Below, piece by piece: positions 9,399-19,035 of a stretch of DNA of 64,000 nucleotides (positions are counted from its first letter, which is position 1; each line of letters begins with the position of its first letter). Under the pieces are notes generated by a model. The model worked only from the letters and a program-made list of their open reading frames with translations. It ran no database searches and had not been told where the DNA came from. Source of the DNA: Hespellia sp. GTDB taxonomy: Bacteria > Bacillota > Clostridia > Lachnospirales > Lachnospiraceae. The stretch is from NCBI GenBank assembly GCA_028693555.1, contig JAQUVD010000001.1:99033-163032 (forward strand). The letters are read 5' to 3'. A program made the position numbers and the translations under genes.

Positions 9399-10448
9399 TT
9401 ATTCTCCTGTCTCTTCTGTTGTTGTATCAAATATTTCTTCTGCCTCCTTGAGAACCGTTTCCGGAAGCGTAATTCCAAGCTCATCCGCCACCTTCTGATT
9501 CACATACACATCACTGCATTCATAGTTCATGATCGGAAGCTGAGAAGCCTTCTTCTCACCCTTTAGAATCTGAATTGCCAGCTTTGCGGCTTCCCTCCCG
9601 GCCTTTTGGTAGTCTGTCCCCTGCGCGAGCAGACATCCCGCCTCCGCCTGGCTTTTATCACTGCCAAATACCGGAATCTGTCGCTGCATTGCCTTTTCCA
9701 GCAGTACCGATAACTGACTTGTCACCAGATTATCCTGAATATTCAAAATGCAGTCTGCTTCTGTCAGCAAAGCATCTGCCGCTGCGGCTGCATCATGGAC
9801 CGTGCCAACCGGTTTTAGTACGAGCTGCATGTCATATTGCGAAATAGCAAAGCGAAGTTGTTCCACTTCGGCCAGCGAATTGTCTTCTTTTTCCGAATAG
9901 ATGATTCCGACTTTTTTCGCATCCGGCAGTATCCGGTGAATCATGCCGAGCTGATCTTTTACATTCTGCGAGCTGCTGATTCCTGTAATCTGATCCCGCT
10001 GCACTCCATCTTTATCCGTAAGTTCAGCCGCCACCGGATTGGATACACCTGCAAATACAATCGGTGTTCCTTTCCCGCGCACAGCCGAAAGCATGGTGCC
10101 TGCGCTCGTACTTCCAATGCAATAAATCAGGTCCTGATCTGTCGATGAGAAACTGGTCGCAGTCAGCTTCGCACGTTCTTTCTCTGCTCCGGCGTTCTGA
10201 TAGACCAGTGTCAGGTTCTCACCCTCCACGATCCCCGCCTTCGCGAGTTCCTCCAAAAATCCCATCCTGCACTGCTCCAGCGCAGGATGCTCCGCAAATT
10301 GTGAAATCGCAATGGTATAATTACTTCCTGACAGGTTTTCTTTTGCATCCGTGCTGCCCTCCTGCGTCTGCGGCTGTTTTGCGCACCCTGCAGTGAGCAG
10401 AATCAAAAGGACTACTGCAATCAAAACTGTCGATTTTTTATTCCTCAT
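9399..10448 (-). CDS. ABC-type substrate-binding lipoprotein (TrpX/PF04392-like), orphan
   Basis: The 349-residue lipoprotein begins MRNKKSTVLIAVVLLILLTAGC, whose LTAGC lipobox predicts lipidation and membrane attachment. The mature part has the two-lobed binding-protein pattern seen in tryptophan/tyrosine ABC binding proteins (YTIAISQFAEHPALEQ, FAGVSNPVAAELTD, KKVGIIYSEKEDNS). I start at 10448 because GGAGAAG precedes it by nine bases and because a start 14 codons earlier would spoil the signal peptide. The start overlaps the nadE stop as ATGA. No permease or ATPase gene is adjacent, so its transporter must be elsewhere or its role differs. Confidence 0.82.
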   Translation of the reverse strand: MRNKKSTVLIAVVLLILLTAGCAKQPQTQEGSTDAKENLSGSNYTIAISQFAEHPALEQCRMGFLEELAKAGIVEGENLTLVYQNAGAEKERAKLTATSFSSTDQDLIYCIGSTSAGTMLSAVRGKGTPIVFAGVSNPVAAELTDKDGVQRDQITGISSSQNVKDQLGMIHRILPDAKKVGIIYSEKEDNSLAEVEQLRFAISQYDMQLVLKPVGTVHDAAAAADALLTEADCILNIQDNLVTSQLSVLLEKAMQRQIPVFGSDKSQAEAGCLLAQGTDYQKAGREAAKLAIQILKGEKKASQLPIMNYECSDVYVNQKVADELGITLPETVLKEAEEIFDTTTEETGE

Positions 10449-12361
10449 AGCGTAATCTTCTCCAGATCCTTCAGCCATACAGCTACACATGCATCACTTG
10501 GCATTCTCCAGTCCCCGCGCGGTGATAATGCCACCGTGCCAATCTTTGGTCCATCCGGCAGGCAGGAGCGTTTGAACTGCTGCGTAAAGAATCTTCTAAA
10601 AAATGTTTCCAGCCACTTTAAAATAATAACTTCATCGTATTCATCTGCAAAGGTTCGTTTTGCAATTTTGAAAATCTTACTTGGCTCATATCCAAAACGA
10701 AGTACATAGTATAAGAAGAAATCATGGAGTTCATAAGGTCCCACTAGATCTTCCGTCTTCTGTGCAATCTTGCCGTCTTTCGGCGGCAACAGCTCCGGAC
10801 TGACCGGAGTATCCAGCACATCATACAGAACCTTCATCAGCGATGCGTCTTCTGTCTGATCCGCCGCATATTTTACCAGATGTCTCACCAGAGTCTTTGG
10901 AACAGATGCATTGACACCATACATGGACATATGATCGCCATTGTACGTTGCCCACCCAAGTGCAAGTTCCGACATATCCCCGGTACCAATGACCATACCG
11001 CCTTCCTGATTCGCAATATCCATCAGCACCTGCGTGCGCTCACGCGCCTGAGAATTTTCATAGGTCACATCGTGCACATCCGGATCATGTCCGATATCCC
11101 GGAAATGGATTTTCACTGCCTCAGCAATCGGTACTTCACGAAGTGTTGCTCCAAGCTGCTTTGACATACGGCAGGCATTCTGATAAGTTCGATCTGTAGT
11201 TCCAAAGCATGGCATCGTCACCGCAATGATCTTTTTCTTATCCAGGCCAAGCATGTCAAATGCTTTCGCCGTCACGATCAGTGCCAGTGTGGAATCAAGT
11301 CCGCCGGAGATTCCCACCACTGCACTCTTCGCATGCGTGTGTGCCAGTCGTTTTTTCAGCCCCATCGCCTGGATTGTCAGAATTTCTTCACATCGTTTGG
11401 CTCTTGTTCTCTCATTTCTTGGAACAAACGGTTTGGATGGAAACGTTCTTGTCAGATAGGTCTCTTCCATCTGTACATAGAACGGAATCACAGGAAGCAC
11501 GGGCTCATCTGCAGTCTGGAAGGTCGTGTTCTTTCTGCGCTCTCCAACCAGACGTTTCACATCGATTTCCGTATAAATGATTTCGTTTTTGAATCGTCTT
11601 GCTTCTTTTAGAATCGTTCCGTTCTCCGCAATGATATTATGTCCGCCAAATACAAGATCTGTTGTTGACTCTCCCTCTCCGGCATTTGCATAAACATATC
11701 CGGCAATCAGACGCGCGGATTGTCCGGCAATTAATTCTCTTCGATAGGTATCCTTGCCGATTGTCTCATCACTCGCCGAACAGTTCACAATAATGGTTGC
11801 TCCCTCTGTCGCAGCCTGAATGCTTGGAGGAACCGGTGACCATACATCCTCGCAGATCTCCGCTGATACAATGAGATTCTCCATTGTCATTGCACGGAAT
11901 AAGAGCTGTGGTCCGAACCACACCTTATCTTCTTCAAACAGAATCTCTCTCGGTTTCTTCGGGCCCGGACGGAACTGGCGCATCTCATAAAACTCTCCGT
12001 AGTTTGGAAGAAACGTCTTTGTTGTCAGTCCAATCACAGCTCCATTGTTCAAAGCTGCAGCAACATTATATAATTCCCCATTCACCATAAGTGGCACGCC
12101 GACGAACACCAGAATATCTTTCCCGCCCGTATATCTGGCGATTTGCAACAGTGCTTCCTTGGCCTGACTCAAAAGCGCATCCTGTGTAAATAGATCGCTG
12201 CACGTATATCCTGTAATACAAAGCTCCGGGAACACAACAATCTTTGCCTGATTGTCAATCGCATCATCAATTCCGGCACAAATCTGGCTCATATTATATG
12301 CTACATCTGCGACTTTGATATCCGGTGTTGCTGCCGCAACTTTTACAAATCCCTGTTTCAT
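10445..12361 (-). CDS. nadE: Glutamine-dependent NAD+ synthase
   Basis: The 638-residue enzyme makes NAD+ from deamido-NAD+, ATP and glutamine. The first 270 residues are a nitrilase-type glutaminase with FPELCITGY, the LPNYGEFYE segment after the catalytic lysine strand, and SAEICEDVW with the nucleophilic cysteine. The second half is the synthetase with the ATP-binding SGGLDST loop and GTGDMSELALGWATYNGD. Length is normal for the two-domain form. It lies in an operon with hslO (15 bases upstream) and overlaps the lipoprotein gene downstream. Confidence 0.97.
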   Translation of the reverse strand: MKQGFVKVAAATPDIKVADVAYNMSQICAGIDDAIDNQAKIVVFPELCITGYTCSDLFTQDALLSQAKEALLQIARYTGGKDILVFVGVPLMVNGELYNVAAALNNGAVIGLTTKTFLPNYGEFYEMRQFRPGPKKPREILFEEDKVWFGPQLLFRAMTMENLIVSAEICEDVWSPVPPSIQAATEGATIIVNCSASDETIGKDTYRRELIAGQSARLIAGYVYANAGEGESTTDLVFGGHNIIAENGTILKEARRFKNEIIYTEIDVKRLVGERRKNTTFQTADEPVLPVIPFYVQMEETYLTRTFPSKPFVPRNERTRAKRCEEILTIQAMGLKKRLAHTHAKSAVVGISGGLDSTLALIVTAKAFDMLGLDKKKIIAVTMPCFGTTDRTYQNACRMSKQLGATLREVPIAEAVKIHFRDIGHDPDVHDVTYENSQARERTQVLMDIANQEGGMVIGTGDMSELALGWATYNGDHMSMYGVNASVPKTLVRHLVKYAADQTEDASLMKVLYDVLDTPVSPELLPPKDGKIAQKTEDLVGPYELHDFFLYYVLRFGYEPSKIFKIAKRTFADEYDEVIILKWLETFFRRFFTQQFKRSCLPDGPKIGTVALSPRGDWRMPSDACVAVWLKDLEKITL

Positions 12362-12376
12362 CTTCTCTTCCTCCGA

Positions 12377-13252
12377 CTATTTACTGCGTGTGATAATGTC
12401 TTCTAATTCTTCTATCTCAAAATGATACTGTGTGTTACAGAAATGACAGCTCACCTCTATCGTCTTCCCATCATCAATCATACTCTGTATTTCATTTTTT
12501 CCAAGACTTACAATCGCTTTTTCAATCCGTTCTTTTGAACAATTGCAGGTAAACTGTGTCGGCATCGTATCTGTGATTGTAAGCTCGAACCCTTCCAGCA
12601 CTTTTTCAAGCATCTCTTCTGGCGTATGCCCATCCTTTAACATCTCTGTAACAGAATGAACTTTGGAAATATTTGCCTCCAGCCGGTCTAATACTTCATC
12701 TTCGATAAATGGCATGACCTGAATAATAAAGCCGCCCGCGCATCGCACCGTATTGTCTTTATTCATCAGGACACCGAGCCCCACGGAAGAAGGCACCTGT
12801 TCTGATGTTGCAAAGTAATAGGTTAAGTCTTCTGCGATTTCTCCGGTTTTCAGTTCACACTGACCGACATAAGGTTCTTTTAGCCCCATATCCTTAATCA
12901 CACTTAGAACACCGATTCCCACTGCTCCGCCGACATCCAGTTTCCCGTTTTTTGGCGGAAGCATCACATTGGGATTGATTGCATATCCCTTTACGTTGCC
13001 TCTGCTGTCCGCAGTTACGGTCAATCCCTGTATCGGTCCGTTTCCCCGAATCTGAAGTGTCAGCACATCTGTATCATTCTTCATCATACTTCCCATCATT
13101 GCTCCAGCCGTCATCAGTCTTCCCACCGCCGCTGTCGCGATCGGACTCGAATCGTGATGCGCGCGCGCTGTTTCTGTCAGTTCTCTTGTCGTTGCTGCAA
13201 ATGCACGGATTTGCGCATTTGCAGCAGTTGCTCTTACAATATAATCTTTCAT
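12377..13252 (-). CDS. hslO: Hsp33 redox-regulated chaperone
   Basis: The 291-residue protein has the Hsp33 N-terminal fold (MKDYIVRATAANAQIRAFA, GRLMTAGAMMGSM) and the C-terminal zinc site: CNC near residue 235 and CHFC near residue 270. In reducing cytoplasm the four cysteines hold zinc. Oxidative and heat stress release it and activate the chaperone, which prevents protein aggregation. It starts eight bases after the methyltransferase gene, with AGGAGAG in front. Confidence 0.96.
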   Translation of the reverse strand: MKDYIVRATAANAQIRAFAATTRELTETARAHHDSSPIATAAVGRLMTAGAMMGSMMKNDTDVLTLQIRGNGPIQGLTVTADSRGNVKGYAINPNVMLPPKNGKLDVGGAVGIGVLSVIKDMGLKEPYVGQCELKTGEIAEDLTYYFATSEQVPSSVGLGVLMNKDNTVRCAGGFIIQVMPFIEDEVLDRLEANISKVHSVTEMLKDGHTPEEMLEKVLEGFELTITDTMPTQFTCNCSKERIEKAIVSLGKNEIQSMIDDGKTIEVSCHFCNTQYHFEIEELEDIITRSK

Positions 13253-13260
13253 AGTCTCTC

Positions 13261-14010
13261 CTATTTTCTAATAATCATGTAAATTCTCTCACTCATCTCG
13301 GTGGCTTCATTTCTGGTGAATGCGTCATAAGCATGTTCGAGCTTCAATCCCGACTCTGAAATAATATATTTCATATCCGCGAGAGTATACGCCTTTTGGT
13401 AATGTGTTTCCTCAAACTTGCGGTAAAGCGAAGAATCCTGTTCCTCCCGAATAAAAAGACTCAGCTCATATTCATTTATTTTTTCTTCTTCATAGTAATA
13501 GTTATCCCAGATAAAGCTACACTCTTCGCGGTTTTCTGCAATCGTTGTATCACCGATGACATCACGGTACTTGTGTTCCGTATTAAAATCAAAGATGATA
13601 ACACCGCCTTCTTCCAGATACGGTGCCAGATTGCGAAACATCTGCACTAAGTTCTCTGGCTCCGTGATATAATTCACAGAATCACAGATACTGACAAATG
13701 CATTCACACTGCTGTATAGTTCTATCTCGCACATATCCTGAAGGAGATAGAGAATATCCAGCCCTGACCGCTTCGCCTTCTCTGTGGCAATACTGAGCAT
13801 ATCTTCCGAATTGTCAATACCAATCATCTCATATCCAGACTGCGCAAGGAATTCTGTCATCGAGCCTGTACCACATCCAAGATCTGCAATCACACCATCT
13901 TCTATATGATAATCTTTCAAAATTCCTTTTAGATATTCGCCCCATTCCTCATAGGGAACATTGTCCATGAAAGTATCATAAACCTGAGCGAAACTCGTAT
14001 AAGCATTCAT
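13261..14010 (-). CDS. Class I SAM-dependent methyltransferase
   Basis: The 249-residue protein has the SAM-binding motif I ADLGCGTGSMTEFL, the acidic motif II IGIDNSEDML and the post-I strands of a Rossmann methyltransferase. The substrate cannot be told from sequence. The tail with YTLADMKYIISESGL resembles small-molecule methyltransferases common in Clostridia. It heads the operon methyltransferase-hslO-nadE-lipoprotein-dut. GGAGG precedes the start. Confidence 0.85.
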   Translation of the reverse strand: MNAYTSFAQVYDTFMDNVPYEEWGEYLKGILKDYHIEDGVIADLGCGTGSMTEFLAQSGYEMIGIDNSEDMLSIATEKAKRSGLDILYLLQDMCEIELYSSVNAFVSICDSVNYITEPENLVQMFRNLAPYLEEGGVIIFDFNTEHKYRDVIGDTTIAENREECSFIWDNYYYEEEKINEYELSLFIREEQDSSLYRKFEETHYQKAYTLADMKYIISESGLKLEHAYDAFTRNEATEMSERIYMIIRK

Positions 14011-14036
14011 ACCTCATCCTCCGTTTTCACTTCATA

Positions 14037-14045
14037 AGTATAGCA
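14037..14045 (-). promoter_or_regulatory. Extended -10 promoter of the methyltransferase-hslO-nadE operon
   Basis: The minus strand has TGCTATACT, an extended -10 element, about 28 bases before the methyltransferase start. No good -35 hexamer is visible. Confidence 0.5.
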
Positions 14046-14109
14046 TACCGGCATATAAAAAACCACGCAAAATTACCTACCGCAGATAACCGCTCGGACC
14101 ACTGCACCC

Positions 14110-14149
14110 AAAAATGAGACCCCCCGGCCACTACCGGAGAATCCCATTT
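14110..14149 (-). terminator. Terminator after ilvE-side region, upstream of the methyltransferase operon
   Basis: A 16-bp stem with G-U pairs and a 6-base loop (arms 14112-14127 and 14134-14149) lies between the ilvE stop (14179) and the next operon. On the minus strand it ends in TTTTT, so it terminates ilvE transcripts. Confidence 0.85.
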
Positions 14150-14178
14150 TACAATTTCGTATTGAAATCAGATTACTC

Positions 14179-15204
14179 TTATTTCACTTCATAAATCCAA
14201 CCCTCAGGAGCTTCTATATGTCCCATCTGGATGCCAGTTAATGTGTCATATAATTTCTTAATCACAGGTCCCATCTCATTCATTCCGCTTGGGAAACAGA
14301 TTTCATTTCCATGATCCACAACCTTGCCGACTGGAGAGATCACAGCTGCAGTTCCACAAAGTCCGCATTCTGTAAATTCTTTCACTTCCTCAAATGGAAC
14401 AACTCTCTCTTCCACTTCTAATCCAAGATAATGCTCTGCAACATAGAGGAGCGAACGTCTTGTAATAGATGGGAGAATCGAATCAGACTTCGGTGTAACC
14501 ACTTTATTGTCTTTTGTAATAAATAAGAAATTAGCTCCACCTGTCTCTTCTACATTGCTTCGAGTTGCTGCATCCAGATACATATTCTCATCGTACCCTT
14601 CGGCATGAGCCGTTACGATTGCATGTAAACTCATCGCATAATTCAGTCCCGCCTTGATGTGTCCGGTACCATGCGGTGCAGCACGGTCAAAATCAGAAAC
14701 TTTAATTGTTAATGGTTTTGCCCCACCCTTGAAGTATGGTCCAACAGGTGTTACAAATGCTCTGAATTGATATTCGTCCGCTGGTTTGACACCAATAACC
14801 GGATTCGTACCAAACATATAAGGTCTGATATAGAGGGAAGCTCCTGATCCATAAGGTGGAACATATGCTTCATTCTCTTTCACCAGCTCATTAATCGCTT
14901 CGATAAACTTGTCAGCCGGATAAGCCGGCATCTCCAGACGTTTGGCCGAATCAACCATACGTGCAGCATTCAGATCCGGACGGAAAATAACAGTACGTCC
15001 ATCTTCAGTTGTATACGCTTTCATTCCTTCAAATATCGTCTGTGCATACTGAAGAACACCGGCACACTCGTTCAGCACGATATTCGCATCTTCTGTAATA
15101 CCGCCCTCTTCCCATGCGCCATTTTTATAATTTGCTACAAATCTTTTCTCTGTTGGAATATATCCAAATCCGATATTACCCCAGTCAATGTTCTTTTTCT
15201 CCAT
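14179..15204 (-). CDS. ilvE: Branched-chain amino acid aminotransferase
   Basis: The 341-residue PLP enzyme interconverts branched-chain amino acids and their 2-oxo acids with glutamate/2-oxoglutarate. It has the fold-type IV features GHIKAGLNYAMSL (PLP lysine region), EETGGANFLF and GLCGTAAVISPVG. Its length fits the longer (group II) bacterial form. It has its own promoter downstream of ilvN and so need not depend on the ilvBN transcript. It carries out the last step of the pathway whose first step is encoded by ilvB and ilvN. Confidence 0.96.
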   Translation of the reverse strand: MEKKNIDWGNIGFGYIPTEKRFVANYKNGAWEEGGITEDANIVLNECAGVLQYAQTIFEGMKAYTTEDGRTVIFRPDLNAARMVDSAKRLEMPAYPADKFIEAINELVKENEAYVPPYGSGASLYIRPYMFGTNPVIGVKPADEYQFRAFVTPVGPYFKGGAKPLTIKVSDFDRAAPHGTGHIKAGLNYAMSLHAIVTAHAEGYDENMYLDAATRSNVEETGGANFLFITKDNKVVTPKSDSILPSITRRSLLYVAEHYLGLEVEERVVPFEEVKEFTECGLCGTAAVISPVGKVVDHGNEICFPSGMNEMGPVIKKLYDTLTGIQMGHIEAPEGWIYEVK

Positions 15205-15249
15205 GTGAAATCCCTCCGAATCTTTCCTAACTAAAACTACATGTGATAC

Positions 15250-15278
15250 ATTATAAGCCTATTGTTTTAAAAATTCAA
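15250..15278 (-). promoter_or_regulatory. Sigma-A promoter of ilvE
   Basis: The minus strand has TTGAAT (15273-15278), 17 bases, then TATAAT (15250-15255), about 45 bases before the start codon. A short GC hairpin (AGAGCGCACTCT, around 15278-15290) just upstream may end ilvN transcripts weakly. Confidence 0.75.
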
Positions 15279-15309
15279 GAGTGCGCTCTGTTTTTTATAA
15301 TTTAATTTC

Positions 15310-15819
15310 TCAGCGTTCCATCATACTAATCGATTCAATCCCGACACTTCCGCCCCGCACAACTTCAATGCTGTGAAATTCTTCCTTCAGCAGTTTGATG
15401 ACCGCATCATTCTTCGTTGCCGTCTGTACGAATTCGAGCAGCAGACTGTCTTTTCCATAATCAATGACTTTGGCTTTGAATGTCTCTGCAATCTGAAACA
15501 ATTTATTTTTATCATCCTGCGTACATTTGCGAACCTTGACATACAGAATTTCTTTCATCCGAACAAACACATCCGTAAAATCAATGACTTTGATTACTTC
15601 GACCAGACGGTTGAGTTGTTTTTTTATCTGCTCAAAAGTCTCATCATCACTTACTGTTGCAATTGTCATCCTCGAAATCGTAGGATCTTCCGTGGTTCCT
15701 ACCGTCAGACTCTCCAGATTATATGATTTACCGGAGAATAAACCTGAGATCTTTGAGAGAACGCCCACCTGGTTCTCTACATATAATGAAATCCATCTTT
15801 TTTTCATATTACTGTCCAC
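15310..15819 (-). CDS. ilvN: Acetolactate synthase regulatory (small) subunit
   Basis: The 169-residue subunit has an N-terminal ACT domain (VENQVGVLSKISGLFSGKSYNLESL) that mediates valine feedback, and the C-terminal ALS_ss_C domain (KVRKCTQDDKNKLFQIAETF). It activates the catalytic subunit encoded just upstream. The given start is a GTG with GGAGG six bases before it; an ATG four codons in (15807) matches the usual MKKRWISLYV start and is a real alternative. The gene begins 12 bases after ilvB. Confidence 0.95.
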   Translation of the reverse strand: MDSNMKKRWISLYVENQVGVLSKISGLFSGKSYNLESLTVGTTEDPTISRMTIATVSDDETFEQIKKQLNRLVEVIKVIDFTDVFVRMKEILYVKVRKCTQDDKNKLFQIAETFKAKVIDYGKDSLLLEFVQTATKNDAVIKLLKEEFHSIEVVRGGSVGIESISMMER

Positions 15820-15831
15820 CTCTTCCCTCCA

Positions 15832-17553
15832 TTAACAATCCAGAATCATCTCTTCTAATGTGCCCCCCGGCTGAATCATTGGATATACAAGCTCTTCCGG
15901 ACTGATGATAAACTCTATGATTGTCGGAACCTTTTTACTCTTCTTTGCTTCTTCAAAGGCAGGAACAATCTCTTCCACCTTTGTGACACGAATTCCTTTT
16001 GCACCATAGCTTTCTGCTAATTTCACAAAATCCGGAGTGTATGGCGGACATGGAACTTCGCCGCATTTTCCTCTGCAGGCTGCACCCGCGCGAAGGCATG
16101 TCATCGCATAGCGTTTTCCATAGAACAGCTTCTGCCACTGACGAACCATTCCGAGGTATGTATTGTTAAATACACAGCTGATAATCGGAAGCTCTTCTAA
16201 CACTGCCGTTGCAATCTCCTGTATATTCATCTGCATCCCGCCGTCTCCGGAGATTGAGATAACCGGAATATCCGGATTGCCAATCTGGGCTCCAATTGCA
16301 CCTGGAAGGCCGTAGCCCATCGTGCCGAGTCCACCCGACATCAATAACTGCTTCTCATTCGTAATCTCTGCGTACTGCGCCGTGAACATCTGGTGCTGAC
16401 CAACGTCTGTTACAATGATTGCTTTTTCAAATTGTTCATTGATTGCCTGTATGATATCCATCGGTCCCATAACGCCATGATTTTTCATTACAAGCGGATG
16501 TTCTGCTTTCCATTCACCGACTTCATCCAGCCATTTCTTTGTATCAATCTCTGACACATATTCGAGCATCTTTTCAATCGCTTCTTTTGCATCTGCAACG
16601 ATAGGAACGTCCACCTGCACGTTTCTTGAGATTGCTGCTGTATCAATATCGATATGAACAATCTGTGCATGCGGTGCAAAGGAATGAAGCTTCCCTGTGA
16701 TACGATCATTGAATCTTGTTCCGATTGAGAATAATAAATCACATTCACTGACCGCCATATTGGAAGCATAAGCCCCATGCATTCCGACATTTCCAATATA
16801 GAGCGGATGATTCGTCGGAATCGCACCTCTTCCCATGATTGTCGTAATAACAGGTACGTTCGTTGTCTCTGCCAGTTTCGTAAACTGCTTCTGTGCATGT
16901 GCAATATTCACGCCGCCACCGGCTAAAAACAGCGGGCGTTTTGCTTTTGACAGCATCTTAAGTGCACGCTTGAGCTGTCCAATATGAACTCCCGTGCTTG
17001 GTTTATATCCACGGATATTGACTGCGGCCGGATATTCTGCGCTTCCAAGTTCAGCCATAACATCTTTCGGCAAATCGATTAATACCGGTCCCGGTTTTCC
17101 AGTTCTGGCAATATAGAAGGCTTCTTTGATGATTCTTCCAAGATCTTCTCTGTTACGAACGGTCACACCATATTTCGTGATGCTTCTTGTGATTCCGACA
17201 ATATCAACTTCCTGAAATGCATCATTTCCAATGAGGTGCCTTGCTACCTGCCCGGTAAAGCATACCAGCGGCACACTGTCGTAATTCGCAGTTGCAAGAC
17301 CCGTTACCAGATTCGTTGCTCCCGGTCCACTTGTAACGAGACATACGCCAACCTTCCCCGTTGATCTTGCATAAGCATCTGCCTCATGTACCAGCGCCTG
17401 TTCATGTCTTGGCAGGATGACTTTCGTGAAATCCTGCTTATGCAGCTCATCGCTAATGTCAATCGTGCACGCTCCCGGATATCCGAATAACGTATCAACG
17501 CCCTCTTCGTGCAACGCTTTTACTAATAATTTATTTCCAGAAATTCCCTTCAT
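15832..17553 (-). CDS. ilvB: Acetolactate synthase catalytic subunit
   Basis: This ThDP enzyme condenses two pyruvates (or pyruvate and 2-oxobutyrate) in valine/leucine/isoleucine synthesis. I see the catalytic-glutamate motif PRHEQALVHEADAYAR, TSGPGATNLVTGLA, and the ThDP/Mg motif GDGGMQMNIQEI..NNTYLGM. A Cys-rich insertion (CLRAGAACRGKCGEVPC) lies before the final segment; such inserts are known in clostridial IlvB. The start at 17553 has AGGAGG seven bases upstream; an earlier in-frame codon at 17598 would overlap pepD. About 573 residues, normal length. Confidence 0.95.
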   Translation of the reverse strand: MKGISGNKLLVKALHEEGVDTLFGYPGACTIDISDELHKQDFTKVILPRHEQALVHEADAYARSTGKVGVCLVTSGPGATNLVTGLATANYDSVPLVCFTGQVARHLIGNDAFQEVDIVGITRSITKYGVTVRNREDLGRIIKEAFYIARTGKPGPVLIDLPKDVMAELGSAEYPAAVNIRGYKPSTGVHIGQLKRALKMLSKAKRPLFLAGGGVNIAHAQKQFTKLAETTNVPVITTIMGRGAIPTNHPLYIGNVGMHGAYASNMAVSECDLLFSIGTRFNDRITGKLHSFAPHAQIVHIDIDTAAISRNVQVDVPIVADAKEAIEKMLEYVSEIDTKKWLDEVGEWKAEHPLVMKNHGVMGPMDIIQAINEQFEKAIIVTDVGQHQMFTAQYAEITNEKQLLMSGGLGTMGYGLPGAIGAQIGNPDIPVISISGDGGMQMNIQEIATAVLEELPIISCVFNNTYLGMVRQWQKLFYGKRYAMTCLRAGAACRGKCGEVPCPPYTPDFVKLAESYGAKGIRVTKVEEIVPAFEEAKKSKKVPTIIEFIISPEELVYPMIQPGGTLEEMILDC

Positions 17554-17581
17554 AGTTCCTCCTATCTCACACCTGACTCTT

Positions 17582-19030
17582 CTAATTTTTTGTTGCAATC
17601 ACTTTCACAACAAGATCCCACGTTCTCTTTGTAGATGGGATATTCAGTTTTTCGGTATAGGTGTGCACATCTTTCATATCCGGTCCGATTGAGACTGCAT
17701 CCAGCCCGTCAATCTTATCAGAAAGAAGTCCGCATTCCAGTCCTGCATGGATGGCCTCCACCTTTGGTTTCTCGCCGAATAATGATTCATAGACACGCAC
17801 AAATGTCTCTCGAAGTTCTGAGTCTTTCTTATATTCCCATCCCGGATATGCACCGTTGATAGTATAACTTCCGCCCATGGATTCAATCATTGCGCCTGTT
17901 CGATCTGTCAGGTAATCAATTGCGGTTGCCTTTGAGCTTCTGATTGCGAAACTCATCTTCAATCCCTCTTTATCCAGTACCATAATTCCCATATTCAATG
18001 ATGTTTCGACAAGTCCCGGAATATCCATGCTCCAGTTCTGTACTCCGTTTGGCATATTCATCAGCGCATTCAAAAGCTTCTTCTGTGAAGACTTCTTAAG
18101 TGCCATCCTGCGCTCCTCTTTTTTCGTCTCACATACGACCTTAATGTCTGGATCACTGCTTGCATATTCATGGGCAAGAATCTTAGACTGTTTTTCCACC
18201 GCTGCCATAAACGCTTCTGCGTCACCAGCTTTTACCAGTACTGTCGCTGTTGTATGACGTGGAATTGCATTATCCTTACTTCCACCAGCCATTGTGACGA
18301 CTTTAAACTTCACTTCTTTGCTGACTTCAAAGAGCGTACGTCCCATCACCTGATTGGAATTGCCATGCTCTTTGTGAATCTCACATCCGGAATGTCCGCC
18401 AAGCATGCCTGTAACTGACACTTCCACTACGGTGCCGCGCTTCTTTTTGTATTCCATTGGAATCGTTCCGATCAGTGACAGACCACCTGCACAGCTGACT
18501 GTAATAATTCCCTCTTCTTCCGAATCAATGTTGATCATCTTCTTTCCCTTTAACATGGAAAGATCGATCTCTGCCGCGCCCAGTAATCCAATCTCCTCGT
18601 CCACGGTAAAGACAGTCTCAATTCTAGGGTGCTCTAAGTTATCAGAAGCAAGAATTGCAAGTGCAAATGCAATCGCGATTCCGTCATCTCCGCCAAGTGT
18701 TGTACCATTCGCCCAGACCCATTCGCCATCGGTCTGAAGGTCAAGACCGTCTTTTAAGAAATCAATCGGACTGTCCAGCGTCTTCTCACACACCATATCC
18801 AGATGTCCCTGAATGATAATCGGGTCAACATCCTCATATCCCGGCGTTGCATCCTTCGCCATAATCACATTATATAATTGATCCTGATGTACTTCTAAAT
18901 GATGTTCTTTTCCAAAAGCGACACAATAGTCACTGATTGCTTTTACATTTCCCGAACCATGTGGGATTGCTGCCAGCTCCTCAAAATAGTGTAATGCTTC
19001 TTTTGGTTCATATTGTTCTAAAATACTCAT
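17582..19030 (-). CDS. pepD: Aminoacyl-histidine dipeptidase (M20 family)
   Basis: The 482-residue metallopeptidase cleaves Xaa-His and other dipeptides. It shows PHGSGN near the start, the metal ligand motif IIQGHLDMVCEK, GDDGIAIAF, the catalytic glutamates in TVDEEIGLLGA, and GMLGGHSGCEIHKEHGN. The C-terminal HAGLECG motif completes the di-zinc site. It is cytoplasmic. It follows the small membrane-protein gene by five bases and precedes ilvB by 28 bases, so peptide breakdown and branched-chain synthesis share a transcript here. Confidence 0.95.
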   Translation of the reverse strand: MSILEQYEPKEALHYFEELAAIPHGSGNVKAISDYCVAFGKEHHLEVHQDQLYNVIMAKDATPGYEDVDPIIIQGHLDMVCEKTLDSPIDFLKDGLDLQTDGEWVWANGTTLGGDDGIAIAFALAILASDNLEHPRIETVFTVDEEIGLLGAAEIDLSMLKGKKMINIDSEEEGIITVSCAGGLSLIGTIPMEYKKKRGTVVEVSVTGMLGGHSGCEIHKEHGNSNQVMGRTLFEVSKEVKFKVVTMAGGSKDNAIPRHTTATVLVKAGDAEAFMAAVEKQSKILAHEYASSDPDIKVVCETKKEERRMALKKSSQKKLLNALMNMPNGVQNWSMDIPGLVETSLNMGIMVLDKEGLKMSFAIRSSKATAIDYLTDRTGAMIESMGGSYTINGAYPGWEYKKDSELRETFVRVYESLFGEKPKVEAIHAGLECGLLSDKIDGLDAVSIGPDMKDVHTYTEKLNIPSTKRTWDLVVKVIATKN

Positions 19031-19035
19031 ACTTC

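Noticed and set aside
17554..17581. Possible T-box or leader peptide before ilvB
   Set aside because: The gap to pepD is only 28 bases, too short for either; control must come from the promoter at 19805-19833.
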